From Azolla caroliniana (Eukaryota; Polypodiophyta), in NCBI GenBank assembly GCA_043228905.1, contig JBHGNT010000012.1, positions 13,826,001 to 13,890,000 of the forward strand: a stretch of DNA of 64,000 bases. The letters run 5' to 3'. Shown piece after piece: positions 29,307 to 41,552 of the stretch. The translations under genes were made by a program, and so were the position numbers. How positions within the stretch are numbered: the first letter of the stretch is position 1; every line of letters starts with the position of its first letter. The notes beneath the pieces were generated by a model. That model made no database searches and had not been told where the DNA came from. It worked only from the letters and a program-made list of their open reading frames with translations.

Positions 29307-29899
29307 CTATAATAAACAGAAGTGTCGGCTCTGTACTGCGAGGCGTTTTCTCTCATCCCGGTTCATCTCCTCCGGAGGCAATCCGGTACTCAGAAACTGG
29401 TGCATATTAGTTAGCCACTTATATTCTTGTCCCACCATTTCATCTGTTGCCGTTTCCGTAGTGACTCGAAAAAGCTGTGCATCCGAAAACTCGTCCGATA
29501 CTCTGTCAACTATCTCCCCGGAATCTAACCGGCTTAGATAATCTGCGACCGCATGCTGTATGCTGGGTCGGTGGAATATCTCGAATTCGAACTCTTGCAA
29601 CAACAAAGTCCACCGGGCTAGCTTACCGGTAAGTGACGCTTTGGATACTAGGTAGAGGAGTGTCGAATGATCTACATGGAAGGAGAACTTTCTTCCCAAT
29701 AAATAATGCCTGAATTTTGTTACACTGTAGATCATTCCTAAAGCCTCCCTTTCCGTGGTAGAATAATTTTGTTCCTCTTGGGATAGCTTCCGGTTGGCAT
29801 AGTATACTGGTCGGTACCACCTTGGCTTGGTAAGCTGCATGAGCGCGCTGCCGATTGCGATATCGGAAGCGTCCACAAACACATGAAACTCTGTCGTTC
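29307..29899 (-). pseudogene. A RNase H
   Basis: FVDASDIAIGSALMQL, YSTTEREALGMIYSVTKFRH, FHVDHSTLLYLVSK, RWTLLLQEFEFEIFHRPS, ADYLSRLDSGE. It is one frameshift away from the RT frame (near 29900). RWxLLLQEF is typical of Athila-type RNase H. Confidence 0.88.
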
Positions 29900-31197
29900 C
29901 AATCCGGAGGCTGCACTACCGGTGCTTGTGACAATAACACCTTTAGTGCCCGGTACGCCTGGTTTTCGATGTCGGTCCATTGGAACGGTGTTCGATGTAC
30001 TGCCGTATGCAGAGGTGTAGCCAAGTCTGCCAAATATCGGAGCATACGGCTATGCCAGCGGATTTGTCCTAGGAAACGACTCAATGCCTTTGTCGTTGCC
30101 GTTGCGGGTGCTTCCCGGATTGCTTTCACTTTGTGCGGATCTACGGCAATGCCTTCCTTGCTTACTATATGCCCTAGTAGCGTTCTGCTGAACACTCCAA
30201 ATACACACTTCGTCCGATTCAGGCTTAGCCGGTACGCCCTACACTTCTCTAGACATAGTCTGAGATGCTGCAAATGATCTTCTTCTCTACTATAGATGGC
30301 GAAGTCGTCAAGGAACACCTGCATAAAAGCCGGTATGTATTCGCCAAAGATCTCCATGATGATCCGTTGGAATGTTGTTGGTGCCGTTTTCAGCCCGAAC
30401 ATCATCACCACCGCAACAAACACTCCCCTTTCGGTGACAAAAGCCATTTTCTCTTGATCCTCAGGGTGCATCCGGATCTGATTATACCTGCTGAATCCGT
30501 CTAAGAAACTGTAGACTTCATGGCCATCGACGACACCCAAAACTCCATCCGTAAACGGAAGTGGAAATGCATCCGTTACCGTTGACGCATTGAGCTTCCG
30601 GTAGTCGACACAAACTCTAATTTTGCCGTTCTTTTTCGGTACGACTACAATCGGGCCCAGCCATGTAGATTTCTTTACGGGACGGATGAAGCCGACCCTC
30701 AGTGATTTGTCGATCTCCTCCTTGACTTTGGCGGCGTAGTTTGGGTTCATCCGGTACCGACGTTGTGCCACCGGCTTGGCGTCTTTGCTCAGATGTATCT
30801 GGTGCTGATACAATTGAGGATCCAGGCCTCTCATATCCTCGTACGACCAGGCAAAGACGTCGCGAAACTCGTTGAGGAGTGTAATTATCGCCGTTTTGTT
30901 CTCTGCATTCATTTCTTTGGCGATGTGCACCGGGTTTGCCTCCTCCGCCGTTCCTAGATTTACCTCTTCTAATTGGGACGCTTTTACGCGTTGGGATACG
31001 ACCATTTCCCTTTCCAACGCCTCCTGTGCATGCCGTAACTCCCAGATTGTTTCTTTATCCGGTTCCGCTTCAGTTTCGTCCAGTTGCAGTAAGTAGGGCG
31101 TCAATTTCGAATAGGGGTACAATCTTCGGGTTCTCCAGCAAGTACTGCTCTTCTTCTTCGTCTGCAAATCCCTCCAGCATATTGACACACTCCGCAT
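29900..31197 (-). pseudogene. A reverse transcriptase
   Basis: Open through WSYEDMRGLDPQLYQHQI, VGFIRPVKKSTWLGPIVVVP, VCVDYRKLNASTVTDAFPLP, YSFLDGFSRYNQIRM, MMFGLKTAPTTFQRI, VFLDDFAIYSREEDH (catalytic Asp pair) and LGHIVSKEGIAVDP. The end shifts frame before RNase H. A domain-level match to H, whose catalytic motif is mutated. Confidence 0.9.
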
Positions 31198-31750
31198 ATA
31201 ACGGTGTCAGATCCTTGTCGGTGCCCTTCCTTTGTTGTGTTGGTACCCGTACCTTCGCTTTTCCCCGCCGAAACGTAATCATATTCCTCCTCCAGTTCTG
31301 CTTGATATGTGCCGTTTTTAACCAAGGGCGTCCCAACAATAAGGGGTACGCTCCTTGAGCCTGCAACTAGAGAACTACGGCTGAGATTCGGAATGTGTGG
31401 CCCCCGATGGTTACTTCCAAATTTCGTATTAATCCTGTCGGTCGCACCGAGCTTGTGTCAGCCATTCGGAGCCAGAACAGACATCGCTCCCACTCTCGGA
31501 TTCCAAGAGCATCGCATGTCCGGAGGCTGATTACATTAACGTTGGAGCCTCCGTCTATTATCGTGTCGGGGAGTTCTATCCCTTTCACAATGGCCGTAAT
31601 TGTCGGACTGTTGGTGTTCACCACGGCCAGTCCTTCTTCCAGATTTGACAAGAATGCCGGAGCCGGTGGTGTTCCGCCTGTCGTCATGCCGGACTTGAGT
31701 CCTTCTGTGAATCTTGGTACTAGCTGCAAGAGTTGTCCTAACGGTAGCAT
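31198..31750 (-). pseudogene. A protease
   Basis: ELPDTIIDGGSNVNVISLRT carries the catalytic Asp (DGG instead of DSG). MQAQGAYPLLLGRPWLKTAH is the typical flap and end region. Reading frames change between these parts, with a stop at 31367. Confidence 0.8.
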
Positions 31751-33756
31751 GATCTAGCATTCCTGCAATATCTGCCATGTCACGTTTTCGGACTGACTGC
31801 CACCGGCGAGCTCTTCGTTGTTCTCCTTATGTTGCGCGAGTTCTGCTACGTTTCGCTCATTTGCCTTTTTCACCCATTCCGTTGCCTGTTTCCGAATGGC
31901 CTCTTGTGTCTCCCATTCCATAGTCTTCCCCTTCGACCTTGTGGTGACCTGCTGGAGGTCTACGACTTCGGTGACTACCATGTTTACTACCGGTCGCTTA
32001 TCATAGCTTTTTGCCGGACATTGATTACTATAATGTCCTTCTTGCCGGCAGTAATAGCAATATGCTTTCCGGGTGTTGCTGGATTCGGCATTGTTTCCTG
32101 TACCCGGTGGAGGACTTGTGGTAACCGCGGGGCTCTGGTCTGGTTGGCTGCTTGAGGCGCCTTTTTCCGGTTCACGTGGGTGGCTCCCGTTTTTGAAATG
32201 TCATTTTTTATTAAAGTTCGTTTTGTTGCGGTACCCTTGCCGGGGTTGGTCGTCATACCTCCCGTAATCTTCCCATCGTTGGTGATACCTAGGGGAGTGA
32301 TCCCGGTTGTGATGCTCGTACCGTCCATTGTCATCTCGGTACTTGTCATATCTCTTGTACCGGTCGTAGTTGTCTTGCCGATTGTCGTACCGAACATCTT
32401 GTGCCGATCAATATCGCTCCTCTCGTTGCCAGCGTTCGTCTTCTTCGTCTCGGCTGCTACGTGGCTCGATTTGCTGGACTGGTGGAGCTTGCCGATTCAA
32501 TAAGTTATATTCGCACCAGTCCATCGTGTGGCTCGTAGATTGGTAGAGTAAGCAATGCGTCCGCATGGTGCACTACAGTGACGAGTGTCCGGAATTCAAG
32601 CAGGTCGTGCATTGGATTGCTTACCGGAAACGGAGATCCTCATCAGTTGGTAATGCTCATTGGAGGGCTCCCATTGTTAGCCAAGAGCTCGTTTTTTCCA
32701 TTTCTCTAACCCGATCGACGCTGCTTGTGCGAAAGTCAATGACCGTGCATACCGTTCGTAGAGGTTCCTGGAGCGCTGCTAAAAATATAGCCCGCGTTTC
32801 TTCCTCCGAAGGCGCGCGGGTAAGCTGGCTGTGCATCCGTTGAAACTGGATTTCAAACTGCGGGATGCTCTCCCCGGGATCCTACCGAATTGTATAAAAT
32901 AAGCCCACCATTTCTCGCTGATCCACCTGCTTCTGGAAGAAGTGCAAGAATTTGTCTTTTAGGTCCGCAAAGGTGGTGATGGTGTTGCGATCCTGCGTCT
33001 GGTGCCATCTGGCGGCCGATCCTTCTAATGTTACGCCGAATTCGGCTATCTTGGATCGTTCCTCTTTTGCTGCGGTTAGCCGTTGTGACACATGGTTCGC
33101 TTCCCATATTTGTTCAAATGCGTGAACATGAGCCTCCGCATCCGGGTCATCCCGATACTTGGAGTATTGGAACGACATATCGTCGTCGGTGTCGGTACGC
33201 GGCCTGGCGGTGTCGGTGGTCTTTCCTGCTGTTCAGCCGGCGTCTGCGGTCTTTGCCGGTCTTCCTTTGGTGTTGCCGGCTCGACTTCCGGTGTTGGAAG
33301 TTTTTGCCGGTGCACTTCCATCTCCGGAGGTTGCTCCACGACGAGTGCCGGAGGTTCTCGGTCTGCCAACTCTGGTTCCGGTGTCGGTAAGGTATCCTCG
33401 TCCTCGTCCTCTGGTCTTCCTGGGGTGTCGTTACTGCTGCGATAGTTCGTATGCATGCTGTAACCCCCTTCCGAATCCGATTCCAGTGCTGAAAATGCTT
33501 CGGATTCGCCGTCTCTTCCCGCCAAGACTTGGAGAAGGGTTTCTGCTTCCCGGACGCTGCTTAAGTTGCTTCCTTCATCCGGGTAGGCGTTTTGTTGTAG
33601 ACGGAGCGACTCCTCAGCCACTTTCAAGATCACTTTGGAAAATGATCGATCCGTTCGGATTTCTTCCGCTGCTTGCTAAAAAGCCTCTCGCCGCCGTCTC
33701 CGTTCAGCAAGTCTTCGTGCTCTCTCCGTAACCGGGTCGTCTGTTGGCCTAGTCAT
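31751..33756 (-). pseudogene. A gag
   Basis: ATG at 33756 (MTRPTDDPVTERARRLAERR), stop near 33676, then an acidic Pro-rich linker, then the Retrotrans_gag core (HVHAFEQIWEANHVSQRLTA; ARWHQTQDRN; FADLKDKFLHFF) and a zinc knuckle CYYCRQEGHYSNQC (32017-32065). Frameshifts lie near 33180 and in the 32070-32560 stretch, and stops at about 32880, 32690 and 32590. Acts in particle assembly and RNA packaging. Confidence 0.85.
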
Positions 33757-33790
33757 CCATTCCTGCAGCTATTCACTGCGATAATGCAGG

Positions 33791-33804
33791 AATCGTGGTC
33801 GCCA
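33791..33804 (-). promoter_or_regulatory. Primer binding site of A
   Basis: On the minus strand TGGCGACCACGATT starts 8 nt after the 5' LTR. TGGCG-type sites pair with a tRNA other than initiator Met; I cannot name it surely. Confidence 0.6.
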
Positions 33805-33811
33805 AAAACTG

Positions 33812-34271
33812 TGTTATTGCTAGGGCCGGACAACAGCCTAACACAGGGTGTCCACTTAAGACACATCACCAAAGGGTGGTATGGCAGAATGACTTATGGC
33901 ACAACGCTTAATTAGACCTTAATCGATTACTTAGCCATCCGTAATTAGCACGCGTAAGATATAACAATAAATACAGAACGGTAATCAACACTTGAAGATT
34001 AAGACAATAAGCTTTATTAATTATCCACTCCTCATTACATTGTAACCGGGCCTTTATATAGGGCTCCGGTGTGAAATACAAAACGGTGCCAACCGCCTTT
34101 ACGGAATCATTCTGGATCCGGATCGGCATACCAATTCCGGTCCGTCCGTCCACATCTTCTTATATAATAATATGTATATATTAAGATTACTAATTACAAC
34201 AGTTCCCGAATAACTATTCCTTTCACATTCTGGTTTGGACCTCCTTAAGCCTTCTTTGCCGGCCGGTAACA
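33812..34271 (-). repeat. 5' LTR of A (460 bp)
   Basis: Plus-strand ends TGTTATTGCTAGGG and GGCCGGTAACA. About 24 substitutions and a 3-bp gap against the 3' LTR by eye. Confidence 0.92.
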
Positions 34272-35109
34272 GTTGTCTTCGGAAATCCTCTTCATCCCCT
34301 TCTAACTCATGTGACACAGTCTTTTGTGCCACAGCTCACTGGTAGTGTCGGATGCTATGTTCACTTCATCAAGTACAGTGTATTGACATTCAGGCCTTGA
34401 GCCACTATTAAGCTCCCTTTGTAGAACTTCATGACACCGTTCCGGATGCTACCTGTGTCGCCTTCATCATCTAGCCAACTAGCTGATATCAGGTTCAGTC
34501 AAACCTCCGAAGCGTGTCGGACATCCTTCAGCAGCAACTCGCATCCGGTTGATGTCATCAACAACATGTCTCCTATGCTGATAATTCAACATGTCCCTTC
34601 ATTCCCCATCCGGCCATAGCCGTGCTCACCGGCTGTGTAGGATGAGAAGAATTTCCAGTCCGGGGTAAGGTGGAACGACGCTCCAGAATCGACAACCCAC
34701 GTGGTCTCGTCGACGGCAAGGTTAAACTCACTCTCCTCGGTGATGAGTGTTAGTTCTTATTCACTTGCCGCGATCGCCGTCGTTCCCTTCCAGTCCGGGC
34801 CTCGCCGATCCGAACCGTTTCGGTTCGGTGAGTTCTTTGAATCAGTATTGTCGGAGCCCGTGTCTTCCTGGAAATGCCGACAATTCTTCTAGAATTGCCC
34901 CGGCTTGCCGCAATAGAAGCAAGTGGGCCTCCCCCTTCACTTTGACCGTGTCCCCGACTTTTCCCAATTCTAGGGACTCCGATTCCTTTGTCTTCCGTGT
35001 TCCGATTCGGTAAGGAGGGCTTTTGCGTCAGAGATAACTTCCTTGTCTTTCCGATGCGCCTCCTCATCTAACAAGCTCGACTTGACTCTTGTTAGGGATA
35101 GTTGTTTTC
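34272..35109 (-). pseudogene. Copia C: end of gag, protease, start of integrase
   Basis: From the right: zinc-knuckle remnant (CFYCGKPGQF, around 34890), protease AVDETTWVVDSGASFHLTPD (about 34640-34720), then LWHKRLCHMS and KGMKRISED of the zinc-binding domain up to A. Stops and frameshifts interrupt it. F is inserted at 35110 within gag. Confidence 0.85.
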
Positions 35110-35565
35110 TATTAGAGACATGTACTAAAGTAAGCATTAGATAAGGATAGATCTAGGTAGATAGAAAGAAAGGAGAGAGAGAAAGAAGGGTGTCGATCCA
35201 CCCGACCACCCCCGAGCGAAGGGATCGAGATGGACTCGAGCCTCGATCGGCATCCCATACCACCACCGTGGCGTCGAGTCATACCTGGTGCTAGCGCGCT
35301 CACAACAAGAGTTGACCCACCACAAGACAGAGTCTTGACGTAGTCAACATGATGATCAAATGAGGGTAGCTAGGCCTCTTATTTATAGCGATACCCAAGG
35401 CCCCCACGCAAGTTCACACTTGGCCTCATGGGTTGTCTCAATCCCGAGGATTAAAAGTAATCCTCCCCTTCTTTACACTCTCATTTAACCCTCACACTTA
35501 TCCACGTGTATAGAATACTACGGTAAATTCTCACCACAGGATATTATATGGTCATGCTCGTAACA
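35110..35565 (-). repeat. 3' LTR of F (456 bp)
   Basis: On the minus strand it begins TGTTACGAGCATGACC and ends GTCTCTAATA. A likely TATA box GCTATAAATAAGAGG lies near 35375-35390. Confidence 0.93.
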
Positions 35566-36522
35566 TACTCCCCCTCTTTAAAACATTGCACTCTTGCAAT
35601 GGAAAGTTAGGGAAGTTAGTTCTGAGAGTATTCTCACATTCCCATGTGGCATCTTTTATTGATTTATCCATCCATTTTATTTTAAATTCTCTGATTTCTT
35701 TAGTACGTAATTTTTTTGTTTTAACATCGAGAATTCTTTCTGGTACATATGGTTTAGAAGATACATCTTCAGAAGTAACCAGAGTTTCAGTTGTAATTGT
35801 ATTGTCACCCAAACCTAGAAGTTCTTTTAGACGACTCACGTGAAAAACTGGATGAATTCCAACACCATCGGGAAGAGCGAGACGATAGGTTGATGACCCA
35901 ATGCGTTTGAGGACTGTAAAAGGTTCACAAAACTATGGGGCTAACTTAGCGCACTTACCCATAGACAATGTCTTAGAATTGTGAGGTACACATAAAAATA
36001 CCTTCTGTCTAGGGTTGAATACACGAGGTTGCCTATTATGATCGGCATAAAAACGTGCTCTATCTTGAGTTGTTTTTATATTATCTCGTGCAATATGCAA
36101 CATATCTTGCATATCCCGAAGAAAGTTTTGCGTACTTCGCAACTCATCATGATGTATATTAACATCAATCGGGGCTCGTGGCTGAAAACCATACATCAAC
36201 ATAAAAGGACTATATCCTGTCGATGTATGCTTGGAGTTGTTATAGGAAAACTCCAAAATTGGGAGATAACGTTTCCATTTTGTTGGTTTTATACCAACAT
36301 ATGCTCGAAGCATGTCCTCAATAATTTGATTTACTCGTTCTGTTTGTCCATCGGATTGAGGATGATCCGTGGAGCTCATGCTTAACGTAGTTTCTAACTT
36401 TTTGAAGACTTGCGTCCAGAAGTCACTAGTAAACTTTGGATCTCGATCACTCACGATATCCATCGGTAACCCATAAAAATGAAATAACTCGTCAACGAAC
36501 TGGTAAGCCAATTCAGGAGCTG
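35552..36522 (-). pseudogene. F integrase core and C-terminus
   Basis: YGLPMDIVSDRDPKFTSDFW (second Asp), SDGQTERVNQIIED (catalytic Glu), YSPFMLMYGFQPRAP, then HPVFHVSRLKELL and a chromo-like tail (FKIKWMDKSIKDATWECENT). A stop follows KCAKLAP (35933). The last codons read through the polypurine tract into the LTR, ending at 35552. A 43-bp deletion near 36540 puts it out of frame with the upstream pol. Confidence 0.88.
35566..35583 (-). promoter_or_regulatory. Polypurine tract of F
   Basis: On the minus strand TTTAAAGAGGGGGAGTA precedes the LTR start TGTTACG, within the end of the pol frame. Confidence 0.8.
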
Positions 36523-38934
36523 TTACCGTGGTTTTAGTAGCAATAAATCATGGCCTTTTTTGGTGTGAGGAAGGCTAACAATAAAATCCATGGATATACT
36601 TTCCCACTTTTTATTGGGAATGTCCAAGGGATGTACAAGTCCTACGGCTTTATGTCGCTCGGCTTTGTTAACCTGACATTGGTGACATTTAGTCACATAG
36701 TTATGTATGTTAGGGCGCATCTTAGGCCAATAAAATTGAGTGGAGATAAGAACGAGTGTACGATGTATTCCAGGGTGCCCTGCTGAGGGTGCATCATGGC
36801 ATTCAAAAAGAATCCTCTTTTTGACCTTGGGTAAATCTGGAACACAGACCTTCCCATTACGGTTGAGCAGACCGTTAGCAATGTGGAAGTATTCCTTCGA
36901 GGATGTGGTGGTGTCTGTTCCAGACTCAACTCTTGCCCAGTATATTGTGAAATAACTATCATTAGGATACTTCCCTCGAAGATGATCATAAAGATTTGAT
37001 GATATTTCAATGAAGCTAAGCATGTTAACTTCACGGATGCGACTTAGTGCATTAGCGATAGTGTTCATCGAACCTTTACGATATTGTATGGAAAATTCAA
37101 AGTCCTGGATGAGATCAGCCCATCGTGCCTTACGACCTTTCAGGTCTTGTTGGTCACAAAAATATTTTAAGGACTCGTGGTCCGTATTTACCACAAATCG
37201 ATTTCCATAAAGATAATGGTGCCATGTTTTGAGTGCATGTATAACTGCATATAATTCCTTTTCTTGCACGGTATACCAACACCGAGTAGAATCAAGTTTC
37301 TTACTCTCGAATGCTACTGGTTTACTATCTTGATATAAGACAACACGTATAGCATAATCGCTTGCATCAGTTTCAACCTCAAAAGGTTTTGAAGGATTGG
37401 GTAAAAGAAGTGAAGGAGCCTTGCATACCAGGTCCTTGAGTTCCTTAAAGGTGAGGTCTAGTGTAGCATTCCACACAATAGGTTTTGTAGACTTACGTGT
37501 TTGACCTTTTAGAAGATCAGTAAACGACGTCGTCAATTGGGAGTAATTACGAAGGGATTTTCGCAAAAACCCGACAAAACCAAGGAATGATCGAACTTCT
37601 CGAATATTCCGAAGAGTGGGCCAAAGCTTGATTTTCTCGATGCGAGAAGGATCAATTTCAACTCCTCGTTCGGTTATGAGATGTCCAAGATAAGTAATTG
37701 ATTTCTTGAAGAACTCACATTTTGAGATCTTTGCATAAAATTGTTTGTCACGCAATGTTTGTAAAACAAAGCGGACATGTTTGGCATGTTCTTGTAATGT
37801 ACAACTATAAACTAAAATATCATCCAAGAAAATAACGACAAATTTTCCAATGTGTTCTCGGAAAATGTCATTCATTTCTTGTTGAAATGTAGCCGGAGCA
37901 TTGGTCAAACCAAAAAGCATAACCAAAAACTCATCATGGCCATAGCGCGTACAAAATGCTGTTTTAGGAACATCTTGCTCACTTATACGAATTTGATGGT
38001 AGCCAGTACGGAGATCAAGTTTCGTAAAATACCGGGCTCCCTGGAGACGGTCAATTAGATTGTCAGCCCGGGGCAATGGATACGAATTCTTGATCATCAC
38101 TTTATTCAAGCGTCGGTAATTAATACACATACACCATGTGCCCCCTTTCTTTTTAACCAAGAGAACTGGTGGCCCCCATGGAGATTTGCTATAACGTATA
38201 TAACCCATTCGTAAATAGTCCTTGAGTTTCTTAGCTACCTCATCCTCTTCGGATCGACTTAAGCGATAAGGAGGTATACTTATTGGTGCAACACCAGGTA
38301 CAATATCTATACGATGGTCTATATTACGTTTAGGAGGTAAGCCATCTGGTAGTTCACTCGGAAAAACATCACGAAAATCATGTAAGATTTCATCAAGTTG
38401 TTGTTGTTCAAAATATGTTAATTGAACCGAGACATTATCGATATTGTAAACGTGAATGTCCGGATCAAGTACACAATAAAATAGAGTAGAACAAGACAAC
38501 TCGGATATTGATGGACACGAGGAAACAATCGAGAGGGATTGTTTTTTTACACATTGAATAAAATGAGTACAATCGTTCAGTACAATTGTAATTGAATGAT
38601 CAACCCAGTCAATTGATAAAGAAGAATTTTTATTATAAAACCAGGGATAACCTAGTATTACATCAGTGGTACAAAGATTCATTACATGGAAGTCTACTTC
38701 CTCTATATAAGTGTCAATAGAAATTCCTAATGAATGAATCGCCCCATTGATGTATTGTACTCTTCCATTAGCCAAGTGCACCGTGTAGGTGTGAGCACTT
38801 ACGGTGGGTTGGATTTCCCATATCTGAACCAAACGATCATTCACAAAGTTGTGTGAGCTTCCCGAATCAAATAAAAATTGTACGGGAGATCCATTGATAT
38901 AATCGTTTGCACGTAGTAAATCATTGGGACCCAA
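36523..38934 (-). pseudogene. F protease, reverse transcriptase, RNase H and start of integrase (803 aa open)
   Basis: Protease [90 protein letters not shown]; RNase [40 protein letters not shown]; integrase zinc domain [15 protein letters not shown] ... CHQCQ and first Asp in [18 protein letters not shown]. All motifs are intact. The frame is lost at a 43-bp deletion just after KKGHD, between two GAT triplets, as shown by comparison with G. Confidence 0.92.
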
Positions 38935-39948
38935 TACATAGTGAGGGAAAGAACATTGACAATTACTTAAATGATGTGTATAGACCTAAAAGACATTAGG
39001 AATCAGACCTTTATGGTCTCCAACTTTAGCTTTGTTGTGGTGCTCTTTCCGGTGCAGCTTTCGACATTGCTCTTTTGTATAACCCTTCTTTTTGCAGAAT
39101 ACGCAAAAAGGATGTTGTCACTTACAATCGCGATCCATGAATTCGTTGGGTGTCTTGCGTTTCCCAACGAATTGTGACTAATTAGTCCCGGGCGCTTTGT
39201 TGGGTTTGTTGTGGTCCTTCTTCAAAGTGCATTGATAGCGAAGAACTATTTCAACGACCTCTTCGAAGGATTTTGGATCCTTATCGTGCACTATCCAGTG
39301 ATAGTCCGAATTGGGGATGCAATTGACAAAACAAGCTATTAACCAGTTGTCCCCTTCTAGACCCGATTTTTGGATTTGGGTTCTAGCATGGTGGAGATAG
39401 TCTTCTAACGAGGAAAATTTCCGACTAGAGAGGTTCATTAAAGCTTGTGCTGCCTCGGTTCGAGAGGGAGGTTGCAGAAATTGGCCCTTGAAAACTGTGA
39501 CAAAATCTGTCCAGGTATCGGGCAATTTCCCTAAAGTACGGAGCCCATGCCACTAGGCGGCGGCCTTATCCCCTAGTTCTCGGCCGACATATGCAATCTT
39601 CGTACTATCTGGCGTGGGATAGAGCTCAAAATGAGACTCCCATCGGCCTAGCCAAGTGCAAATTGCTTCTTCGGTTCTTTCATTTTTGTCTCCCGTAAAT
39701 GGCTTAACGACAAATGATGGTTCACCCTGTCGCTCATTAGGTCTATTAGTCTCACGTTGTAGACTAATGACACGTGCCTTGAGAGCACTTTTAGATTGCC
39801 GAAGTTCGGCCATCTGTTGAGCGGTGAAACTAAGGTATTGGGTTATTTGCAAAAAATACATCTCAATGGACATTTGTCCAGGAGGATTCCCGTGAGTTCC
39901 TTCCGCTTGAGCATCATGTCGTGATGTAAACCTACCATGGGCGAACAT
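38935..39948 (-). pseudogene. F gag
   Basis: ATG at 39948 (MFAHGRFTSRHDAQAEG), then the Retrotrans_gag core (WTDFVTVFKGQFLQPPS; FSSLEDYLHHARTQIQ) and zinc knuckle CVFCKKKGYTKEQC, in which the His is Tyr. In-frame stops after DKAAA, PGTN, DRDCK and PNVF. All are single-base changes from sense codons. Gag and pol share one frame apart from these stops. Confidence 0.87.
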
Positions 39949-40305
39949 TAATCAATATCATTATCTCACATAAATACCCCTCTAGATGTATGAGATGACT
40001 TTCGAGATCAGGTTACTATGGTAACACAAAGATGTTTTAAAAACCATGGGGGTGACAATTTAATGTCTTTCCTTGATCTCTACATCGATTTTTTCATGGC
40101 GGCTCCCCGAGGCTCAACCATGTATGTTCGCATCATGAATAGTTTATACACGAAAAAAATGTTAGCAATAAACTATGTTTCGGTGCCCACATATGTGATT
40201 TCAGCTCTTTAAGTCCTATTACGAGGACCCCGAAGTGCACTTAGACCTTAAGTTTAAACGTGTGTTATAGTCATATGTATCAACGACGTTGCATGGTCTT
40301 GGTCA

Positions 40306-40354
40306 TATTTGAACTCGAGACCTCGAGAACAAATGCATTAAACACTTGAGCCAA
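40306..40354 (-). other. tRNA-like A and B boxes in F leader
   Basis: On the minus strand A-box-like TTGGCTCAAGTG (40354-40343) and B-box-like GAGTTCAAATA (40316-40306), 26 nt apart. G keeps it at 58058-58106. It could be a tRNA-derived or SINE-derived piece. Confidence 0.45.
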
Positions 40355-41537
40355 CCAAGTAGGTTGCTCTTCCTGAATGTTTAATGTTTTATGCGTATAA
40401 GAGATATGTGAGGCATTTGCTCATATATGTTTTTTTAAAAGAAACATATATGTCAAGAGTCCTTATTTCGCCCTCATTTACTACAACTATGTTGGTACGT
40501 TACCTAGCCTCAAGTCTCGTAATTACGATGGCATACGCCAAAGTGCAACCTAATGGTCAAGACAAATGAGCCCTCTTTTCGTAGTAGGCCCACGTGGCCC
40601 ATCACATGGTCACGTCTTTACGAATGCCTCTCGTAAGAATGATCTCATGGTGGCATCGTATCCATGTAATGAGAGAGGGATGTTGGATACGTGTGTCATA
40701 AGAGCGACCTCACATGAAGTGGGTCAAACCCCACGTACTGAACATCATTATGGTTATTTGCGTTTCTTTACATAACGAAATATCAAAGTCACCAACGGGG
40801 ATTTCAACAATAAAAAATTGTTGAAAAAAGGGATGGTGACAACACGATTCACAAAAATGTGAAGACGGCCACCAAGAACCTTTCCCCGAAAAGGAAAACA
40901 TTCGATTTAAAATCACATAATAACTTATATACACATATGTACATTATCACATATATACGATCAACTACGTATACACGTGACCACATATGCCTATATTAAC
41001 GAAATAATTATATTTAATAGCCAAAAATGACGTAATCGAGATACGTAATTGAGGCATATACCTCTACGCACACGAGACATCCAAAAATAAGGGTTCAACG
41101 TAATACGCAACTTAGGTATTGACCTCTTATGCATACGAGACCAAACACATATCATTTACAACAAAATCGAGGTGTTGACCTCATACGCAAACGTAACATA
41201 TGTTCATGAACGTAATACATAATTGAGGTATTAATCTCGTACGCATACGACACTCATCACATATTATTTATATGTCAAACGAGGTATTAACCTCGTGCAC
41301 ATATGTAAGCGTTTTAGATAACCAATTAAATGCCACCACAACATCATTTAATTAATGAAAATAATCTATATATTAACCATATACATGATTAGATGGGAGA
41401 AGAAAAAATAGACAAAAAATAACAAGAAAGATTACCGAAGTTTCTTGTGAATCCTTGTCTGCATGAAGGCCAACCGTACAATGATCGATCACCATCCATC
41501 GAGAAGATAAGACCAATAAAAGAAACATTATTACATA

Positions 41538-41550
41538 GGCTCTGATACCA
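41538..41550 (-). promoter_or_regulatory. Primer binding site of F
   Basis: On the minus strand TGGTATCAGAGCC starts two bases after the 5' LTR, an exact match to the initiator Met-tRNA 3' end type. Confidence 0.92.
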
Positions 41551-41552
41551 AA

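Larger units (their letters stand above)
17621..34271 (-). mobile_element. Large Athila-like Ty3/gypsy element A with extra 3' ORF, holding B
   Basis: LTRs at 17621-18083 and 33812-34271 (about 5% different by eye), TSD GTTGT (17616-17620, 34272-34276). Without B it is about 10 kb. Minus-strand order is gag, protease, RT, RNase H, integrase, then a long extra ORF running to the 3' LTR. RNase H (RWTLLLQEFEFEI) and integrase ([19 protein letters not shown]) resemble the Athila branch. Element H has the same layout. Confidence 0.92.
39949..41552 (-). other. F leader (1.6 kb) with stem-loop array and tRNA-like segment
   Basis: Untranslated leader between 5' LTR and gag, no ORF recognised. It holds five short stem-loops of the form GAGGT...ACCTC at 41051, 41112, 41169, 41225 and 41281, each in a 56-61-bp unit, and a tRNA-like A/B-box pair (40306-40354). 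G has both in part. Confidence 0.7.

Noticed and set aside
41051-41294. CRISPR-like array
   Set aside because: Repeats are degenerate, spacers are similar to one another, and the setting is a plant retrotransposon leader.
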